Assembly: GCF_023208015.1 (NCBI RefSeq)
Contig: NZ_CP051627.1
Span: 2,923,501-2,987,500 of the forward strand
From: Thermobifida alba
GTDB lineage: Bacteria > Actinomycetota > Actinomycetes > Streptosporangiales > Streptosporangiaceae
Length of the DNA: 64,000 bases
Reading direction: 5' to 3'
Both the position numbers and the translations under genes were made by a program. A model generated the notes under the pieces. It made no database searches. It worked only from the letters and a program-made list of their open reading frames with translations, and had not been told where the DNA came from. Shown piece by piece: positions 8,342 through 17,486 of this stretch. How positions within the stretch are numbered: the first letter of the stretch is position 1; each line of letters starts with the position of its first letter.

Positions 8342-8629
8342 CTAGACCGTCTCTGAGGAGAAATCGAAATCCTGCCCGGCAGCCTTCTTGAGACGGCGCC
8401 GCTCCCGTTCGGAGAGGCCGCCCCAGATACCGAAGCGTTCGTCATGCTCCAGCGCGTATTCCAGACATTCCGCCCGCACCTCGCACGAGTGGCAGACCTT
8501 CTTGGCTTCCCTCGTCGAGCCGCCCTTCTCGGGGAAGAACGCCTCGGGGTCGGTCTGCGCGCACAGCGCGCGCTCCTGCCAGCCCAGATCCTCGCCTGGG
8601 CCGTGCGCCAGCGGGATAACCTCGCTCAC
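8342..8629 (-). CDS. whiB: WhiB-family iron-sulfur regulator (WhiB/WhiB2 type)
   Basis: A 95-residue transcription factor of the WhiB family, which binds a 4Fe-4S cluster and sigma-A. The four cluster cysteines are Cys23, Cys46, Cys49 and Cys55 (C-x22-C-x2-C-x5-C), followed by the beta-turn GIWGG (67-71) and a basic tail ERERRRLKK. The core ALCAQTDPEAFFPEKGG matches Streptomyces WhiB and mycobacterial WhiB2, which are needed for septation and sporulation or cell division. I start it at GTG 8629, five bases after AGGAGG; the in-frame GTG at 8635 lies inside that ribosome site. It stands alone, with its own promoter, upstream inverted repeat and terminator. Position beside fbiA matches the whiB2-fbiA-fbiB order of M. 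tuberculosis. Confidence 0.95.
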   Translation of the reverse strand: MSEVIPLAHGPGEDLGWQERALCAQTDPEAFFPEKGGSTREAKKVCHSCEVRAECLEYALEHDERFGIWGGLSERERRRLKKAAGQDFDFSSETV

Positions 8630-8702
8630 GCGCACCTCCTATTGCCCCCCTGGATGTACCCCCCCATTACAACCCCCGGGAGGGTGGAATCACACCTTAG
8701 AA

Positions 8703-8732
8703 ATTACACGCGCGGTCTGCGCTATACGTCAA
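8703..8732 (-). promoter_or_regulatory. whiB: Candidate whiB promoter
   Basis: Minus strand: TTGACG (8732-8727) and TGTAAT (8708-8703) with an 18-base spacer, close to the vegetative consensus. The predicted transcription start is near 8696, giving a leader of about 67 bases before the GTG at 8629. The region is clearly richer in A and T than its surroundings. Confidence 0.65.
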
Positions 8733-8743
8733 CCGCGTCAGCT

Positions 8744-8811
8744 GGTAATCCCCTGAATATCATGTAACAAACAAGATTCCGAGTCTGATCACACGGCTCC
8801 AGGGGATTACC
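8744..8811. repeat. Perfect 12-bp inverted repeat upstream of whiB promoter
   Basis: GGTAATCCCCTG at 8744-8755 is repeated as its exact reverse complement CAGGGGATTACC at 8800-8811, with a 44-base spacer (56 bp centre to centre). The arm nearer whiB ends 12 bases upstream of the candidate -35 box. The other arm lies 36 bases downstream of the stop of the 8847 gene. It may be a pair of operator sites or, less likely given the large loop, a terminator for the upstream gene. Confidence 0.7.
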
Positions 8812-8846
8812 TCGTCCTTTTCGTCGGTGTTCGGGGGGAAGGGGGG

Positions 8847-10325
8847 TCAGGACCGGTTGTCGTCCCGGTACTGCCCGGACCACGGGTCACCGGTCTCCGT
8901 TCCGGAGCGCTGCTGGTCAGCGGGGTAGCCCCCGGAGGGGGAGGAAGGCGCGGCGTAGCCGCCGGTCCCGTACTGCCCGGGGTCGGCGTAGGGCTGGTTC
9001 CCGCCGCTCTGGCTGTCCGCCACTCCGGTCGCGGGCTGCGACCAGCCGTGCTGGATCGCTTCCTGGGCGGCACGCTCCTCGGAGCGGGCGTCCTCACCCG
9101 CCGCGTAGGAACCGCCGGAGGAGTCGGAGACCGCGGGCTGCACCAGGGTCGCCTCGGAGTCGCCGGCGGTGTACCCGGCCTGCTGGTACTGCTGGCCGTA
9201 GGCCGACTGGTCGTAGCCCGACGCAGCCTGCTGCCCACCGCTCTGCGAGTAGGCCGCCTGCTGCTGGTCGTACCCCTGCTGGTACTGCTGGCCGTAGGCC
9301 GACTGGTCGTAGCCCGACGCAGCCTGCTGCCCACCGCTCTGCGAGTAGGCCGCCTGCTGCTGGTCGTACCCCTGCTGGTACTGCTGACCGTACGCCGACT
9401 GGTCATAGGCCGACGCAGCCTGCTGCCCACCGCTCTGCGAGTAGGCCGCCTGCTGCTGGTCGTACCCCTGCTGGTACTGCTGACCGTAGGCCGACTGGTC
9501 GTAGCCCGACGCAGCCTGCTGCCCACCGCTCTGCGAGTAGGCCGCCTGCTGCTGGTCGTACCCCTGCTGGTACTGCTGACCGTAGGCCGACTGGTCGTAG
9601 CCCGACGCAGCCTGCTGCCCACCGGTCTGGGAGTACCCCGCAGCCGCCTGCTGCTGGTCATAGCCCTGCTGGTACTGCTGGGCGTACGCCGACTGGTCGT
9701 AGCCCGACGCAGCCTGCTGGGCCTCGCCCTGCGCCGTTCCGGCCTGGGCGTAGGCGTCGGCGCCCTGCTGCCAGGTACCGGTCTGCGTCGCTCCGGGCTG
9801 GGCACCGGTGACGTATCCGGGCTGCTGCTGCCCGAAGGCCGGCTGCGCGCCAGTCGCGGGGTAGGCCGGTGCGGCGCTGCGGGGGACCAGGTTGGGGTCG
9901 CCGAAGACCCGGATCAGGAACAGCCCGGCGAAGACCACCACCGTCAGGTAGGCGCCGATGGTGAAGAAGTGCTGGAAGGCGTTGGCGAGGCTGTAGTCGC
10001 CGTAGGCGACGAAGCCCATGATGAGCGAGATGACGCCGAAGAGCGCACCGATACCCAGTTCGATCATCGCCATCATCACGATGCCGAAGGTGCGCGGCGA
10101 ACGGTTCGGCCCGGTCAGCACGAGCGCCACGGCGGCCAGGATCAGCGCGACCGTGCCGGGCCCCACGACGGTGGTGCCGATCCCCGCGAACCGTGTGGAC
10201 GTGTCGTCCCCGAACGAGCTGCCGCCGAAGACGTAGATCAGTGCGCCGAGCAGGATCGCGGCCACGGCGCCGAGGAGCGCCCAGGCGGCCGGCTCGCGCA
10301 ACCGTTGGATTGATTCGTTGTTCAA
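8847..10325 (-). CDS. Four-helix membrane protein with Tyr/Gln-rich prion-like repeat tail
   Basis: A 492-residue protein starting at TTG 10325 behind GGAGGGGAA. Residues 1-145 contain four hydrophobic helices (about 16-32, 55-71, 81-105, 121-140), an actinobacterial membrane domain I cannot name. The remainder is low-complexity: a 32-residue unit (YDQSAYGQQYQQGYDQQQ then AAYSQSGGQQAASG) repeats five times almost unchanged, with a degenerate sixth copy. It is very rich in Tyr, Gln, Ser, Gly and Ala and nearly free of charge, with only Asp recurring. The SYGQ-like composition resembles FUS-type prion-like domains. After the repeats comes a Ser/Gly/Pro-rich tail ending YRDDNRS. Function is unknown. 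A cytoplasmic self-associating scaffold is one possibility. Confidence 0.75.
   Translation of the reverse strand: MNNESIQRLREPAAWALLGAVAAILLGALIYVFGGSSFGDDTSTRFAGIGTTVVGPGTVALILAAVALVLTGPNRSPRTFGIVMMAMIELGIGALFGVISLIMGFVAYGDYSLANAFQHFFTIGAYLTVVVFAGLFLIRVFGDPNLVPRSAAPAYPATGAQPAFGQQQPGYVTGAQPGATQTGTWQQGADAYAQAGTAQGEAQQAASGYDQSAYAQQYQQGYDQQQAAAGYSQTGGQQAASGYDQSAYGQQYQQGYDQQQAAYSQSGGQQAASGYDQSAYGQQYQQGYDQQQAAYSQSGGQQAASAYDQSAYGQQYQQGYDQQQAAYSQSGGQQAASGYDQSAYGQQYQQGYDQQQAAYSQSGGQQAASGYDQSAYGQQYQQAGYTAGDSEATLVQPAVSDSSGGSYAAGEDARSEERAAQEAIQHGWSQPATGVADSQSGGNQPYADPGQYGTGGYAAPSSPSGGYPADQQRSGTETGDPWSGQYRDDNRS
9205..9720 (-). repeat. Tandem 96-bp coding repeat
   Basis: Copies begin (plus-strand coordinates) at 9205, 9301, 9397, 9493 and 9589, exactly 96 bp apart. 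A related, more diverged copy begins at 9691 after a 102-bp unit, so the insertion is a whole number of codons. Neighbouring copies differ by only a few bases, which suggests recent expansion or ongoing gene conversion. The unit encodes the 32-residue Tyr/Gln-rich repeat of the surrounding gene. Confidence 0.93.
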
Positions 10326-10445
10326 GAGAGGTTCCCCTCCGCAGGCTGCTTCTTGTCGCGTCGGTGGAAGCTTTGCATATCGCTGGTGTGCCTCGGGAAT
10401 TCAGACGGGAAGGTCTCGCGGGAGGCCACGATCCGACCGCCACCC

Positions 10446-10462
10446 GACATGCCACACATGTC
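10446..10462. promoter_or_regulatory. Short inverted repeat in the fbiA upstream region
   Basis: GACATG (10446-10451) and CATGTC (10457-10462) form a 6-bp inverted repeat with a 5-base spacer, inside the 216-base gap between the divergent repeat-protein gene and fbiA. It could be an operator for either gene; at this length chance is also possible. Confidence 0.3.
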
Positions 10463-10541
10463 CGTGTGTCCGCCAGTGACCGCGCGGGCACGCGGCACCG
10501 GGGGGCGCGGCGCACGTTCCCAGACTGCCAGACTTGACCTT

Positions 10542-11510
10542 ATGCGGATAGTCGTACTGGCTGGCGGCATCGGTGGCGCACGGTTCCTCCGAGGCCTCAA
10601 GGACGCCCTTCACAACCGTGCTGACCAGGCCGAACCCCAGCACTCCATCACAGTGATCGGAAACACCGGGGACGACATCACTCTTTTCGGTCTGCGGGTC
10701 TGCCCCGACCTGGACACGGTGATGTACACCCTGGGCGGCGGGATCAACGAGGAGCAGGGCTGGGGGCGCGCCGACGAGACCTTCTCGGTCCGTGAGGAAC
10801 TCAAAGCCTACGGCATGCAGCCGCAGTGGTTCGGCCTCGGGGACCGGGACGTGGCCACCCACATCGTGCGGTCCCAGATGCTGGCGGCCGGATACCCGCT
10901 CTCGGCGATCACCGAGGCGTTGTGCGACCGCTGGCAGCCGGGGGTGCGGCTACTGCCGATGACCGACGACCAGGTGGAGACGCACGTCCTCGTGGCGGAC
11001 GGCTCCGGCCGCCGCGCCATCCACTTCCAGGAGTGGTGGGTGCGCCACCGTGCGCAGATCCCCGCGGAGTCGTTCGTGAGCGTGGGCGCCGACTCGGCCA
11101 CGCCGGCGCCGGGGGTGCTGGAGGCCGTCGAAGAGGCCGACTTCGTCCTGCTGCCGCCCTCCAACCCCGTGGTCAGCATCGGTTCGATCCTCGGCATCCC
11201 GGGTATCCGGGATGCGGTGGCGGCCAAGACCGTGGTCGGGGTCTCCCCCATCATCGGTGGCGCCCCGGTGCGGGGCATGGCCGACGCCTGCCTGCGCGCG
11301 ATCGGCGTGGAGACCAGTGCCCGGGCCGTGGCCGAGCACTACGGGCCCGAGCTGCTCGACGGCTGGCTCGTGGACGAGGCCGACGCCGGTGTCGTGGTGG
11401 AGGGGGTGGAGGTGCGCGCCTTGCCGCTCTACATGAGCGATCCGGAACGCACCGCGGCCATCGCGCGCGCCGCCGTGGAACTCGCCGTCGAACTGGGGGA
11501 ACGATCATGA
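10542..11510 (+). CDS. fbiA: 2-phospho-L-lactate transferase-type enzyme (F420 synthesis)
   Basis: FbiA/CofD transfers the phospho-lactyl or phosphoenolpyruvyl group from its guanosine diphosphate carrier to Fo, giving F420-0 or its dehydro form. The 322-residue protein starts [16 protein letters not shown] (residues 4-19), the family's diagnostic nucleotide loop, then [21 protein letters not shown] and later [15 protein letters not shown] and [16 protein letters not shown], all characteristic of CofD. I place the start at ATG 10542. No ribosome site is visible and CAGACT lies 7 bases before it, so a leaderless transcript is plausible. Its stop overlaps the fbiB start (ATGA), implying coupling. 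Confidence 0.95.
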   Translation: MRIVVLAGGIGGARFLRGLKDALHNRADQAEPQHSITVIGNTGDDITLFGLRVCPDLDTVMYTLGGGINEEQGWGRADETFSVREELKAYGMQPQWFGLGDRDVATHIVRSQMLAAGYPLSAITEALCDRWQPGVRLLPMTDDQVETHVLVADGSGRRAIHFQEWWVRHRAQIPAESFVSVGADSATPAPGVLEAVEEADFVLLPPSNPVVSIGSILGIPGIRDAVAAKTVVGVSPIIGGAPVRGMADACLRAIGVETSARAVAEHYGPELLDGWLVDEADAGVVVEGVEVRALPLYMSDPERTAAIARAAVELAVELGERS

Positions 11511-12778
11511 TCACGATCCGGGGGATCGAGGGGCTGCCCGAGGTGCGCCCCGGGGACGACCTCGCCGCGCTGATCGCGGAGCGGGCGGAGCTCGCCGACG
11601 GTGACGTGCTCGTCGTCACCTCCAAGGTCGTCAGCAAGGCCGAGGGGCGTCTCCGGCGGATGGACCGGGAGGCGGCCGTCGACGCCGAGACCGTCCGTGT
11701 GGTGGCCCGCCGGGGCGGCACGCGCATCGTGCAGACCCGCCACGGCCTGGTGATGGCGGCGGCCGGGGTGGACTCCTCCAACGTGGCCCCGGGGCACGTG
11801 CTGCTGCTGCCCGAGGACCCCGACGCGTCGGCGCGGCGCATCCGCGCGGGACTGCGCGAACGCCTGGGGGTGCGGGTCGCCGTCATCATCTCCGACACCT
11901 TCGGCCGCCCGTGGCGGGTGGGGCAGACCGACATCGCGATCGGTGCCGCCGGGATCGCCGCCCTGGAGGACCTGCGGGGACAGCGCGACACCCACGGCAA
12001 CGTGCTGGAGGTCACGCTGAACGCGGTCGCCGACGAGATCGCCTCCGCCGGAGAGCTAGTCAAGGGCAAGACGTCGGGGGTTCCGGTGGCGGTCGTCCGC
12101 GGACTCGGCCACCTGGTCACCGACGGCGACGGCGACGGAGCGCGCGTCCTGGTGCGCCCCGCCGACGAGGACCTGTTCCGCTACGGCTCCCGGGACGTGC
12201 TGCACGCGCGCCGCACCATCCGCGAGTTCACCGACGACCCGGTGGACCCGGAGGCGGTGCGCCGCGCGGTGGCCGCCGCGATCACCGCGCCCGCCCCGCA
12301 CCACACCACGCCGTGGCGGTTCGTGCTGGTGGAGTCCGCCGCCGAACGCAAGCGGCTGCTGGACGCGATGCTGGACGCCTGGGTGGCGGACCTGCGCTCG
12401 GACGGCTTCTCCGAGGAGCGCATCGCCCGGCGGACCCGGCGCGGCGACGTGCTGCGCCGCGCCCCCTACCTGGTGGTGCCGTGCCTGGTGGCGGACGGCG
12501 CGCACTCCTACCCGGACGAGCGCCGCTCCGCCGCGGAACGCGCCATGTTCCTGGTGGCGATGGGCGCGGGCGTCCAGAACCTGCTGGTCGGCCTGGCCGT
12601 GGAGGGGCTGGGCTCGGCGTGGGTGTCCTCCACGATGTTCTGCCCCGACGTGGTCCGCGGGGTGTTGGGGCTGCCCGAGGACTGGCAGCCGATGGGGGCG
12701 GTGGCGGTCGGGCACCCGGCGGCCCCGCCGAAGGACCGTCCGCCCCGCGACCCGGAGGCGTTCATCGAGGTGCGGTGA
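11507..12778 (+). CDS. fbiB: F420 gamma-glutamyl ligase with nitroreductase domain
   Basis: Adds gamma-linked glutamates to F420-0; in actinobacteria the C-terminal FMN domain also reduces dehydro-F420-0. The 423-residue protein has the CofE-like domain in residues about 1-240 ([16 protein letters not shown] near 32-47, [19 protein letters not shown] near 128-146, and [15 protein letters not shown]) and a nitroreductase-fold domain from about 225 ([11 protein letters not shown], then [11 protein letters not shown] and [18 protein letters not shown]). Both domains look complete. ATG 11507 overlaps the fbiA stop by 4 bases. The gene converges on fbiC across a strong hairpin, so all F420-tail enzymes are local. 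Confidence 0.95.
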   Translation: MITIRGIEGLPEVRPGDDLAALIAERAELADGDVLVVTSKVVSKAEGRLRRMDREAAVDAETVRVVARRGGTRIVQTRHGLVMAAAGVDSSNVAPGHVLLLPEDPDASARRIRAGLRERLGVRVAVIISDTFGRPWRVGQTDIAIGAAGIAALEDLRGQRDTHGNVLEVTLNAVADEIASAGELVKGKTSGVPVAVVRGLGHLVTDGDGDGARVLVRPADEDLFRYGSRDVLHARRTIREFTDDPVDPEAVRRAVAAAITAPAPHHTTPWRFVLVESAAERKRLLDAMLDAWVADLRSDGFSEERIARRTRRGDVLRRAPYLVVPCLVADGAHSYPDERRSAAERAMFLVAMGAGVQNLLVGLAVEGLGSAWVSSTMFCPDVVRGVLGLPEDWQPMGAVAVGHPAAPPKDRPPRDPEAFIEVR

Positions 12779-12860
12779 CCCGCGGAAGGTCGCGTGACCG
12801 CGCCCGCGCCCCGCGCTCGGGGGCCGCGTCCGCCCCGGTCCGGGCAGTCGTGCGCACCGC

Positions 12861-12895
12861 GGGGCGGTCCCGCCGGGAGGGGTCGGGACCGCCCC
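12861..12895. terminator. GC hairpin between fbiB and fbiC
   Basis: GGGGCGGTCCC (12861-12871) pairs perfectly over 11 bp with GGGACCGCCCC (12885-12895), with a 13-base loop and no U-tract. It lies between the convergent stops of fbiB and fbiC and could act in both directions. Confidence 0.8.
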
Positions 12896-12905
12896 GAAGC
12901 CCCCG

Positions 12906-15554
12906 TCAGACCACGGGCAGGCGGGGGCGGCGCAGGCTCGCGGCCACGCCGTCGTTGGCCTCGGCCACGGCTCGGCGCTCGGCGGGCACCTCCCGGTAGA
13001 GGGTGTCGCGTTGGCGCAGCGGACGCCCGGTCGGCGCGACCATGGCGCGGATGTCGCTGATCGTCTTGAACGAGCCGTTGTCGGAGCCCGCCATGCGGCT
13101 GATGGTCTCCTCCATCAGGGTGCCGCCGACGTCGTTGACACCGCCGCTGAGCAGTCGGCGGCACTGCTCCTCCGACAGCTTCACCCACGAGCACTGGATG
13201 TTGTCGACCGCGCCGTGCAGCAGCAGCCGGGCCAGCGCGTGCACCGCCCGGTTCTCCCGCTCGGTGGGGCCGGTGCGCGACAGTCCCGCCAGGTAGATGG
13301 GTGCGTTGGTGTGCACGAACGGCAGCAGCACGAACTCGGTGAAGCCGGGGCGGCCGTTGCGTTCCAGCGAGCGCTCCTGCAGGGAGCGGATGAGCCGGAT
13401 GTGCGCCACCCAGTGCTCCGGGGTGTCCACGTGTCCGTACATCATCGTGGACGTGGTGGGGATGCCCAGGTCGTGCGCCGTGGTGATGACGTCGATCCAC
13501 TGCGCGGCGGGCAGTTTGCCCTTGGTGAGCACCCAGCGCACGTCGTCGTCGAGGATCTCCGCGGCGGTGCCGGGCAGCGAGTCGAGGCCGGCCTCGCGCG
13601 CCCGCAGCAGCCACTCGCGTACCGGGAGGTCGGTGCGGGCCGCGCCGTTCATCACCTCCATCGGACTGAACGCGTGGACGTGCATGTCGGGAGTCCGCTC
13701 CTTGACCGCCCGGGCGAGATCGAAGTAGGCGGTGCCGGGCAGGTCGGGGTGGATGCCGCCCTGCATGCACACCTCGGTGGCGCCCGCCTCCCACGCCTCC
13801 GCCGCCCGGTCGGCGACCTGCTCCAGGGAGAGGGTGTAGGCGTCGGCGTCGGTGCGCCGCTGCGCGAAGGCGCAGAACCGGCAGCCGGTGTAGCAGACGT
13901 TGGTGAAGTTGATGTTGCGGGTGACGACGAAGGTGATGTCGTCGCCGACGGTGTCGCGGCGGACCCGGTCGGCCAGGTCCGCGAGCGCCTCCAGTTCCGG
14001 GCCGTGCGCGTACAGCAGGGCCAGGGCCTCGTCGTCGGTGAGGGCGGCGGGGTCGTCCTCGGCGCGGCGCAGCGCGGCGCGGACCTCCGGGTCGAACCGG
14101 CGGGGCGCCCCGGCGCCGAGCGCGGGCCGGGCGATGCGTTCCCGCAGCTCGGACCAGTCCCCGTAGACGGCGTCGAAATCACCGCGCCGGTCGCTGCTGC
14201 GGCCCTCGGTGTCCACCTCCACGTGCAGTTCAGTACGGCCCGAGGCGGCCATGCCGGCCTCGGGCTCCTGCCAGGGGCGTCCGGTGACGACGGCGTCGGC
14301 GCGCGCCAGCCCGGTGTCGGGGTCGGCGAGCGCGGCCACGTGCCCCAGCAGGCGCGGGTCGATCCACGGTTCGCCCTGCCGCACGTACTCGGGGTAGACG
14401 GTGAGGCGTTCCCGCAGCGTGAAGCCCGCCTCGGCGGTGCGTTCGGCGAGCGTGTCGATCTGCGGCCAGGGGCGTTCCGGGTTGACGTGGTCGGGGGTGA
14501 GCGGGGAGACGCCGCCCCAGTCGTCGATGCCCGCGCGCAGCATCAGCGCGAACTCGCCGTTCCCGCCGTCCTGTGCCGTCCCCCCTTCGGTGATGAGGTT
14601 GGGCGGGGCCTGGATGCGGGCTCCGGGCCCCAGCACGACGCGGGTGACGGCGATGGTGGCGGCCAGGTCGGCGAGTTCGGCGTCGGGCCGGTCGCGCATC
14701 GCGGTGTCCGGCTTGGCACGGAAGTTCTGCACGATGACTTCCTGGATCGCCCCGTACTCGCGGGCGGTCCTGCGGATGGCGAAGATCGACTCGGCGCGTT
14801 CGGCGAGGGTCTCGCCGATCCCGATGAGGATGCCGGTGGTGAAGGGGACGGTGGAGCGTCCGGCGTCCTCCAGGACGCGCAGCCGCACCGCGGGGTCCTT
14901 GTCGGGGCTGCCGTAGTGGACCTGTCCGCGTTCGGTGAACAGCCGCGTGGACGTGGTCTCCAGCATCATGCCCATGGACGGGGCGACGGGCTTGAGGCGC
15001 TGGAAGTCGCTCCAGGTGAGCACCCCGGGGTTGAGGTGCGGGAGCAGTCCGGTCTCCTCCAGGACCAGGATGGCCATGGCGCGCACGTAGGAGAGGGTGT
15101 CGTCGTAGCCCTGCTCGTCCAGCCAGCGCCGGGCCTGCGGCCAGCGGTCCTCGGGCCGGTCTCCGAGAGTGAACAGCGCTTCCTTGCAGCCGAGGGCGGC
15201 GCCCTCGCGGGCGATGGCGAGGACCTCGTCGGGAGAGAGGTAGGGGGCGGGCAGTTTCGCGGGAGCGGTGGCGAAGGTGCAGTAGTGGCAGCGGTCCCGG
15301 CACAGCCGGGTCAGGGGGATGAAGACCTTGCGGCTGTAGGTGATGACGCCGGGGCGTCCGGCCGCGGCCAGGCCGGCGTCACGGACGCGGGAGGCGTGGT
15401 CGAGCAGGGCCTCCAGGTCGTCGCCGCGGGCGTGCAGCAGGACCTCGGCCTCGGTCAGGTTCAGCGGTTTGCCGTCCCTGACCCGGGCCAGCGCGCGCCG
15501 CATGGCGGCGGCCGAGGGGACCGCTTCCTTGTTCCCGTTTCCAGAACCACTCAT
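12906..15554 (-). CDS. fbiC: Fo synthase, fused CofG/CofH
   Basis: A double radical-SAM enzyme that joins tyrosine and a ribityl-diaminouracil precursor to make Fo, the F420 chromophore. The 882-residue length matches the fused actinobacterial form. The CofG half has its cluster motif at Cys85, Cys89 and Cys92 (CRDRCHYC); the CofH half has Cys554, Cys558 and Cys561 (CYTGCRFC). Both radical-SAM sites are intact. Start is ATG 15554. The gene faces fbiB, so here all three fbi genes are neighbours, whereas in M. tuberculosis fbiC lies apart from fbiAB. The C-terminal 25 residues are basic and unlike the core. Confidence 0.96.
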   Translation of the reverse strand: MSGSGNGNKEAVPSAAAMRRALARVRDGKPLNLTEAEVLLHARGDDLEALLDHASRVRDAGLAAAGRPGVITYSRKVFIPLTRLCRDRCHYCTFATAPAKLPAPYLSPDEVLAIAREGAALGCKEALFTLGDRPEDRWPQARRWLDEQGYDDTLSYVRAMAILVLEETGLLPHLNPGVLTWSDFQRLKPVAPSMGMMLETTSTRLFTERGQVHYGSPDKDPAVRLRVLEDAGRSTVPFTTGILIGIGETLAERAESIFAIRRTAREYGAIQEVIVQNFRAKPDTAMRDRPDAELADLAATIAVTRVVLGPGARIQAPPNLITEGGTAQDGGNGEFALMLRAGIDDWGGVSPLTPDHVNPERPWPQIDTLAERTAEAGFTLRERLTVYPEYVRQGEPWIDPRLLGHVAALADPDTGLARADAVVTGRPWQEPEAGMAASGRTELHVEVDTEGRSSDRRGDFDAVYGDWSELRERIARPALGAGAPRRFDPEVRAALRRAEDDPAALTDDEALALLYAHGPELEALADLADRVRRDTVGDDITFVVTRNINFTNVCYTGCRFCAFAQRRTDADAYTLSLEQVADRAAEAWEAGATEVCMQGGIHPDLPGTAYFDLARAVKERTPDMHVHAFSPMEVMNGAARTDLPVREWLLRAREAGLDSLPGTAAEILDDDVRWVLTKGKLPAAQWIDVITTAHDLGIPTTSTMMYGHVDTPEHWVAHIRLIRSLQERSLERNGRPGFTEFVLLPFVHTNAPIYLAGLSRTGPTERENRAVHALARLLLHGAVDNIQCSWVKLSEEQCRRLLSGGVNDVGGTLMEETISRMAGSDNGSFKTISDIRAMVAPTGRPLRQRDTLYREVPAERRAVAEANDGVAASLRRPRLPVV

Positions 15555-15679
15555 GGGCGCACAATACGCGTCGGCCTCCGCGTCCGGGGCCGCGGACCGC
15601 TGGTGTGTCCTGTTTCGGCTCGCGCGGCGTCGCCGGTCCTGCCCTATCCGTGATCATGGTTGGCGGTCCGGGGGCCGTC

Positions 15680-16381
15680 TCAGCGCCTGCGGGCCCGCAG
15701 CAGCACGATGCTGCCCCGGGTGTTGGGGTGGCGGCGGTCGCTCAACGCCACCAGGGGGATGAGCGGGGCCGCGGCGTTGAAGCCGATCCGGCCGCCGTGG
15801 GCCGACAGCGTCAGGTAGGTGCGCTCGGCGGCGCGGGACCGGAACTGGTAGCGGTGTTCCAGCACGTCGAGCCCGCACCCGTCGAGCAGTGCCCGCAGCG
15901 TCTCGTGGGTGTAGGTGCGCTGGACGTGGTAGCGGCGGCGGTGCGCGTCGAACAGGTGCGGCCACTCGCCGCGCCGGGACAGGCAGTCGGCGGACATGAC
16001 GAGGTCGCCGCCGGGTTTGAGCACCCGCGCCATCTCGCGCAGCGCGGCGGGGCCGTCGTCGAAGTGCTCGACCGCGCAGACGGACATGACCTTGTCGACG
16101 CTGGCGTCGGCGAACGGCAGCCGCAGCGCGTCGCCCTCGACGAGCGCCGGGGCGTTGGCGAGCCGCCGCCCGCGCAGCATCTTGTGCCGGGCCAGGTCGA
16201 GGGAGACGGCCCGCGCGCCGCGCCTGCGCGCCCGCGCCGCCCAGTAGCCGTCGCCGCCCGCGACGTCGAGCACCACCTGCCCGGTCAGGTCACGGCCGAG
16301 CCAGCGCAGCAGGGTGCCCGCCTCCCGGTAGCGGCACACGTGGATCTGGTGGCCCGCGAAGGCCACGGCGTCGGTGAGCAC
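15680..16381 (-). CDS. Class I SAM-dependent methyltransferase
   Basis: A 233-residue protein starting at GTG 16381. Motif I reads VVLDVAGGDGYWA (about residues 35-47), an acidic strand end SLDLARHKM follows, and LPFADASVDKVMSVCAVEHFDD is the motif II/III region of UbiE/COQ5-like methyltransferases. No substrate-specific domain is visible. It lies upstream of fbiC on the same strand but 125 bases away, so cotranscription is uncertain. It could modify a lipid or glycan intermediate, given the many envelope genes nearby, but this is speculation. Confidence 0.85.
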   Translation of the reverse strand: MLTDAVAFAGHQIHVCRYREAGTLLRWLGRDLTGQVVLDVAGGDGYWAARARRRGARAVSLDLARHKMLRGRRLANAPALVEGDALRLPFADASVDKVMSVCAVEHFDDGPAALREMARVLKPGGDLVMSADCLSRRGEWPHLFDAHRRRYHVQRTYTHETLRALLDGCGLDVLEHRYQFRSRAAERTYLTLSAHGGRIGFNAAAPLIPLVALSDRRHPNTRGSIVLLRARRR

Positions 16382-16535
16382 GGCCCCACCCTAGCGCCGG
16401 ACGGGGGTGCCCCCCGTCCGCGGGAGGCGCGGCCCGGTCGGAGTGGGAGCCGCTCTGCTCCGCGCGGAGCCCGCGGGCCCCCTTCGCACCGCGGTCCCGG
16501 CGTACGGCGCACCGCCGCGGCGGGACGGGACGCCT

Positions 16536-16548
16536 TAGGCTGGCCGGG
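16536..16548 (+). promoter_or_regulatory. Leaderless promoter -10 element
   Basis: TAGGCT at 16536-16541 is followed after six bases by the GTG start at 16548. There is no ribosome site. The same hexamer precedes the starts at 2914 and 60224. Confidence 0.65.
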
Positions 16549-17483
16549 TGGTGAGCCGTCTCCGTGTCCGCCGGTGGGTGCGCGTCGTCGTCGTGCTGCT
16601 CGTCCTGGGCTGCGCCGGTCTGGCGCTGCGCGCCCGGTGGCAGGAGGCCGGGGCCGCGCTGGCCGCCCTGTCTCCGTGGACGGTCGCGGGGGCGCTGGCC
16701 GCCGCGATGGCCGGACTCGGCGCGCAGCTGCTGGCGTGGCGGGCGCTCCTGGCCGACCTGGGCTCGCCGCTTCCGCTGCCGGTCGCCGCCCGCGTCATGT
16801 TCGTCGGCCAGCTCGGCAAGTACCTGCCCGGGTCGGTGTGGGCGTTCGTCGCCCAGGTGGAGCTGGCCCGTGACCGCGAGGTGCCGCGCCGCCGCGGAGC
16901 CGCCGCCACGGTGTTGGCGGTCGCGGTGACTCTGGTGGTGAACCTGCTGGTCGCGGCGGTACTGCTGCCGCTGGCCGCCGCGGAGGCGGCACAGCGCTGG
17001 TGGTGGGTGCTGGGCTGCGTGCCGTTCCTGCTGGCCGTCCTGCACCCGCGCGTGGTGACGTGGCTGCTGCACCGGGCGCTGCGCCTGGTCGGGCGGCTGC
17101 GCGCGGACGCCGACCCGGAACTGGACCGGCTGGGCGGCCGCGGCATGGCCGCCGCCGTCGGCTGGTCCCTGGCCTCCTGGGGGCCCCTCGGTGTCCACGT
17201 GTGGCTGCTGACGGCCGGGGTGGGCGGCGGCTGGGACTCGTGGGCGGCCGCCACCGGCGGCTACGCCCTGGCCTGGACGCTGGGCGTGGTGGCGGTGTTC
17301 GCGCCCGCCGGGCTGGGGGTGCGCGAGGCCGTGCTGGTGGCCGCGCTGGCGCCGGTGCTCGACCCCGGTTCGGCCCTGGTGGTCGCCGCCCTGTCCCGGC
17401 TGGTGATGACCGCCGCCGACGTCCTGTGGGCGCTGCTGTGCCTGGCCGTCGTGCGCTCCCCCGCCCTCCCGGGCCCGCGCTGA
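16548..17483 (+). CDS. LPG-synthase-type (YbhN/UPF0104) membrane protein
   Basis: A 311-residue integral membrane protein with about eight hydrophobic helices, belonging to the lysylphosphatidylglycerol synthase transmembrane-region family (flippase-like, no catalytic GNAT domain). Family landmarks are the FVGQLGKYLPGSVWAF segment (about residues 85-100) and the C-terminal VFAPAGLGVREAVLVAAL. Such proteins often accompany polysaccharide or lipid glycosyltransferases and are thought to move or modify lipid substrates. It starts at a leaderless GTG and its stop lies 3 bases from the convergent stop of the GT4 gene. Confidence 0.85.
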   Translation: MVSRLRVRRWVRVVVVLLVLGCAGLALRARWQEAGAALAALSPWTVAGALAAAMAGLGAQLLAWRALLADLGSPLPLPVAARVMFVGQLGKYLPGSVWAFVAQVELARDREVPRRRGAAATVLAVAVTLVVNLLVAAVLLPLAAAEAAQRWWWVLGCVPFLLAVLHPRVVTWLLHRALRLVGRLRADADPELDRLGGRGMAAAVGWSLASWGPLGVHVWLLTAGVGGGWDSWAAATGGYALAWTLGVVAVFAPAGLGVREAVLVAALAPVLDPGSALVVAALSRLVMTAADVLWALLCLAVVRSPALPGPR

Positions 17484-17486
17484 GCG

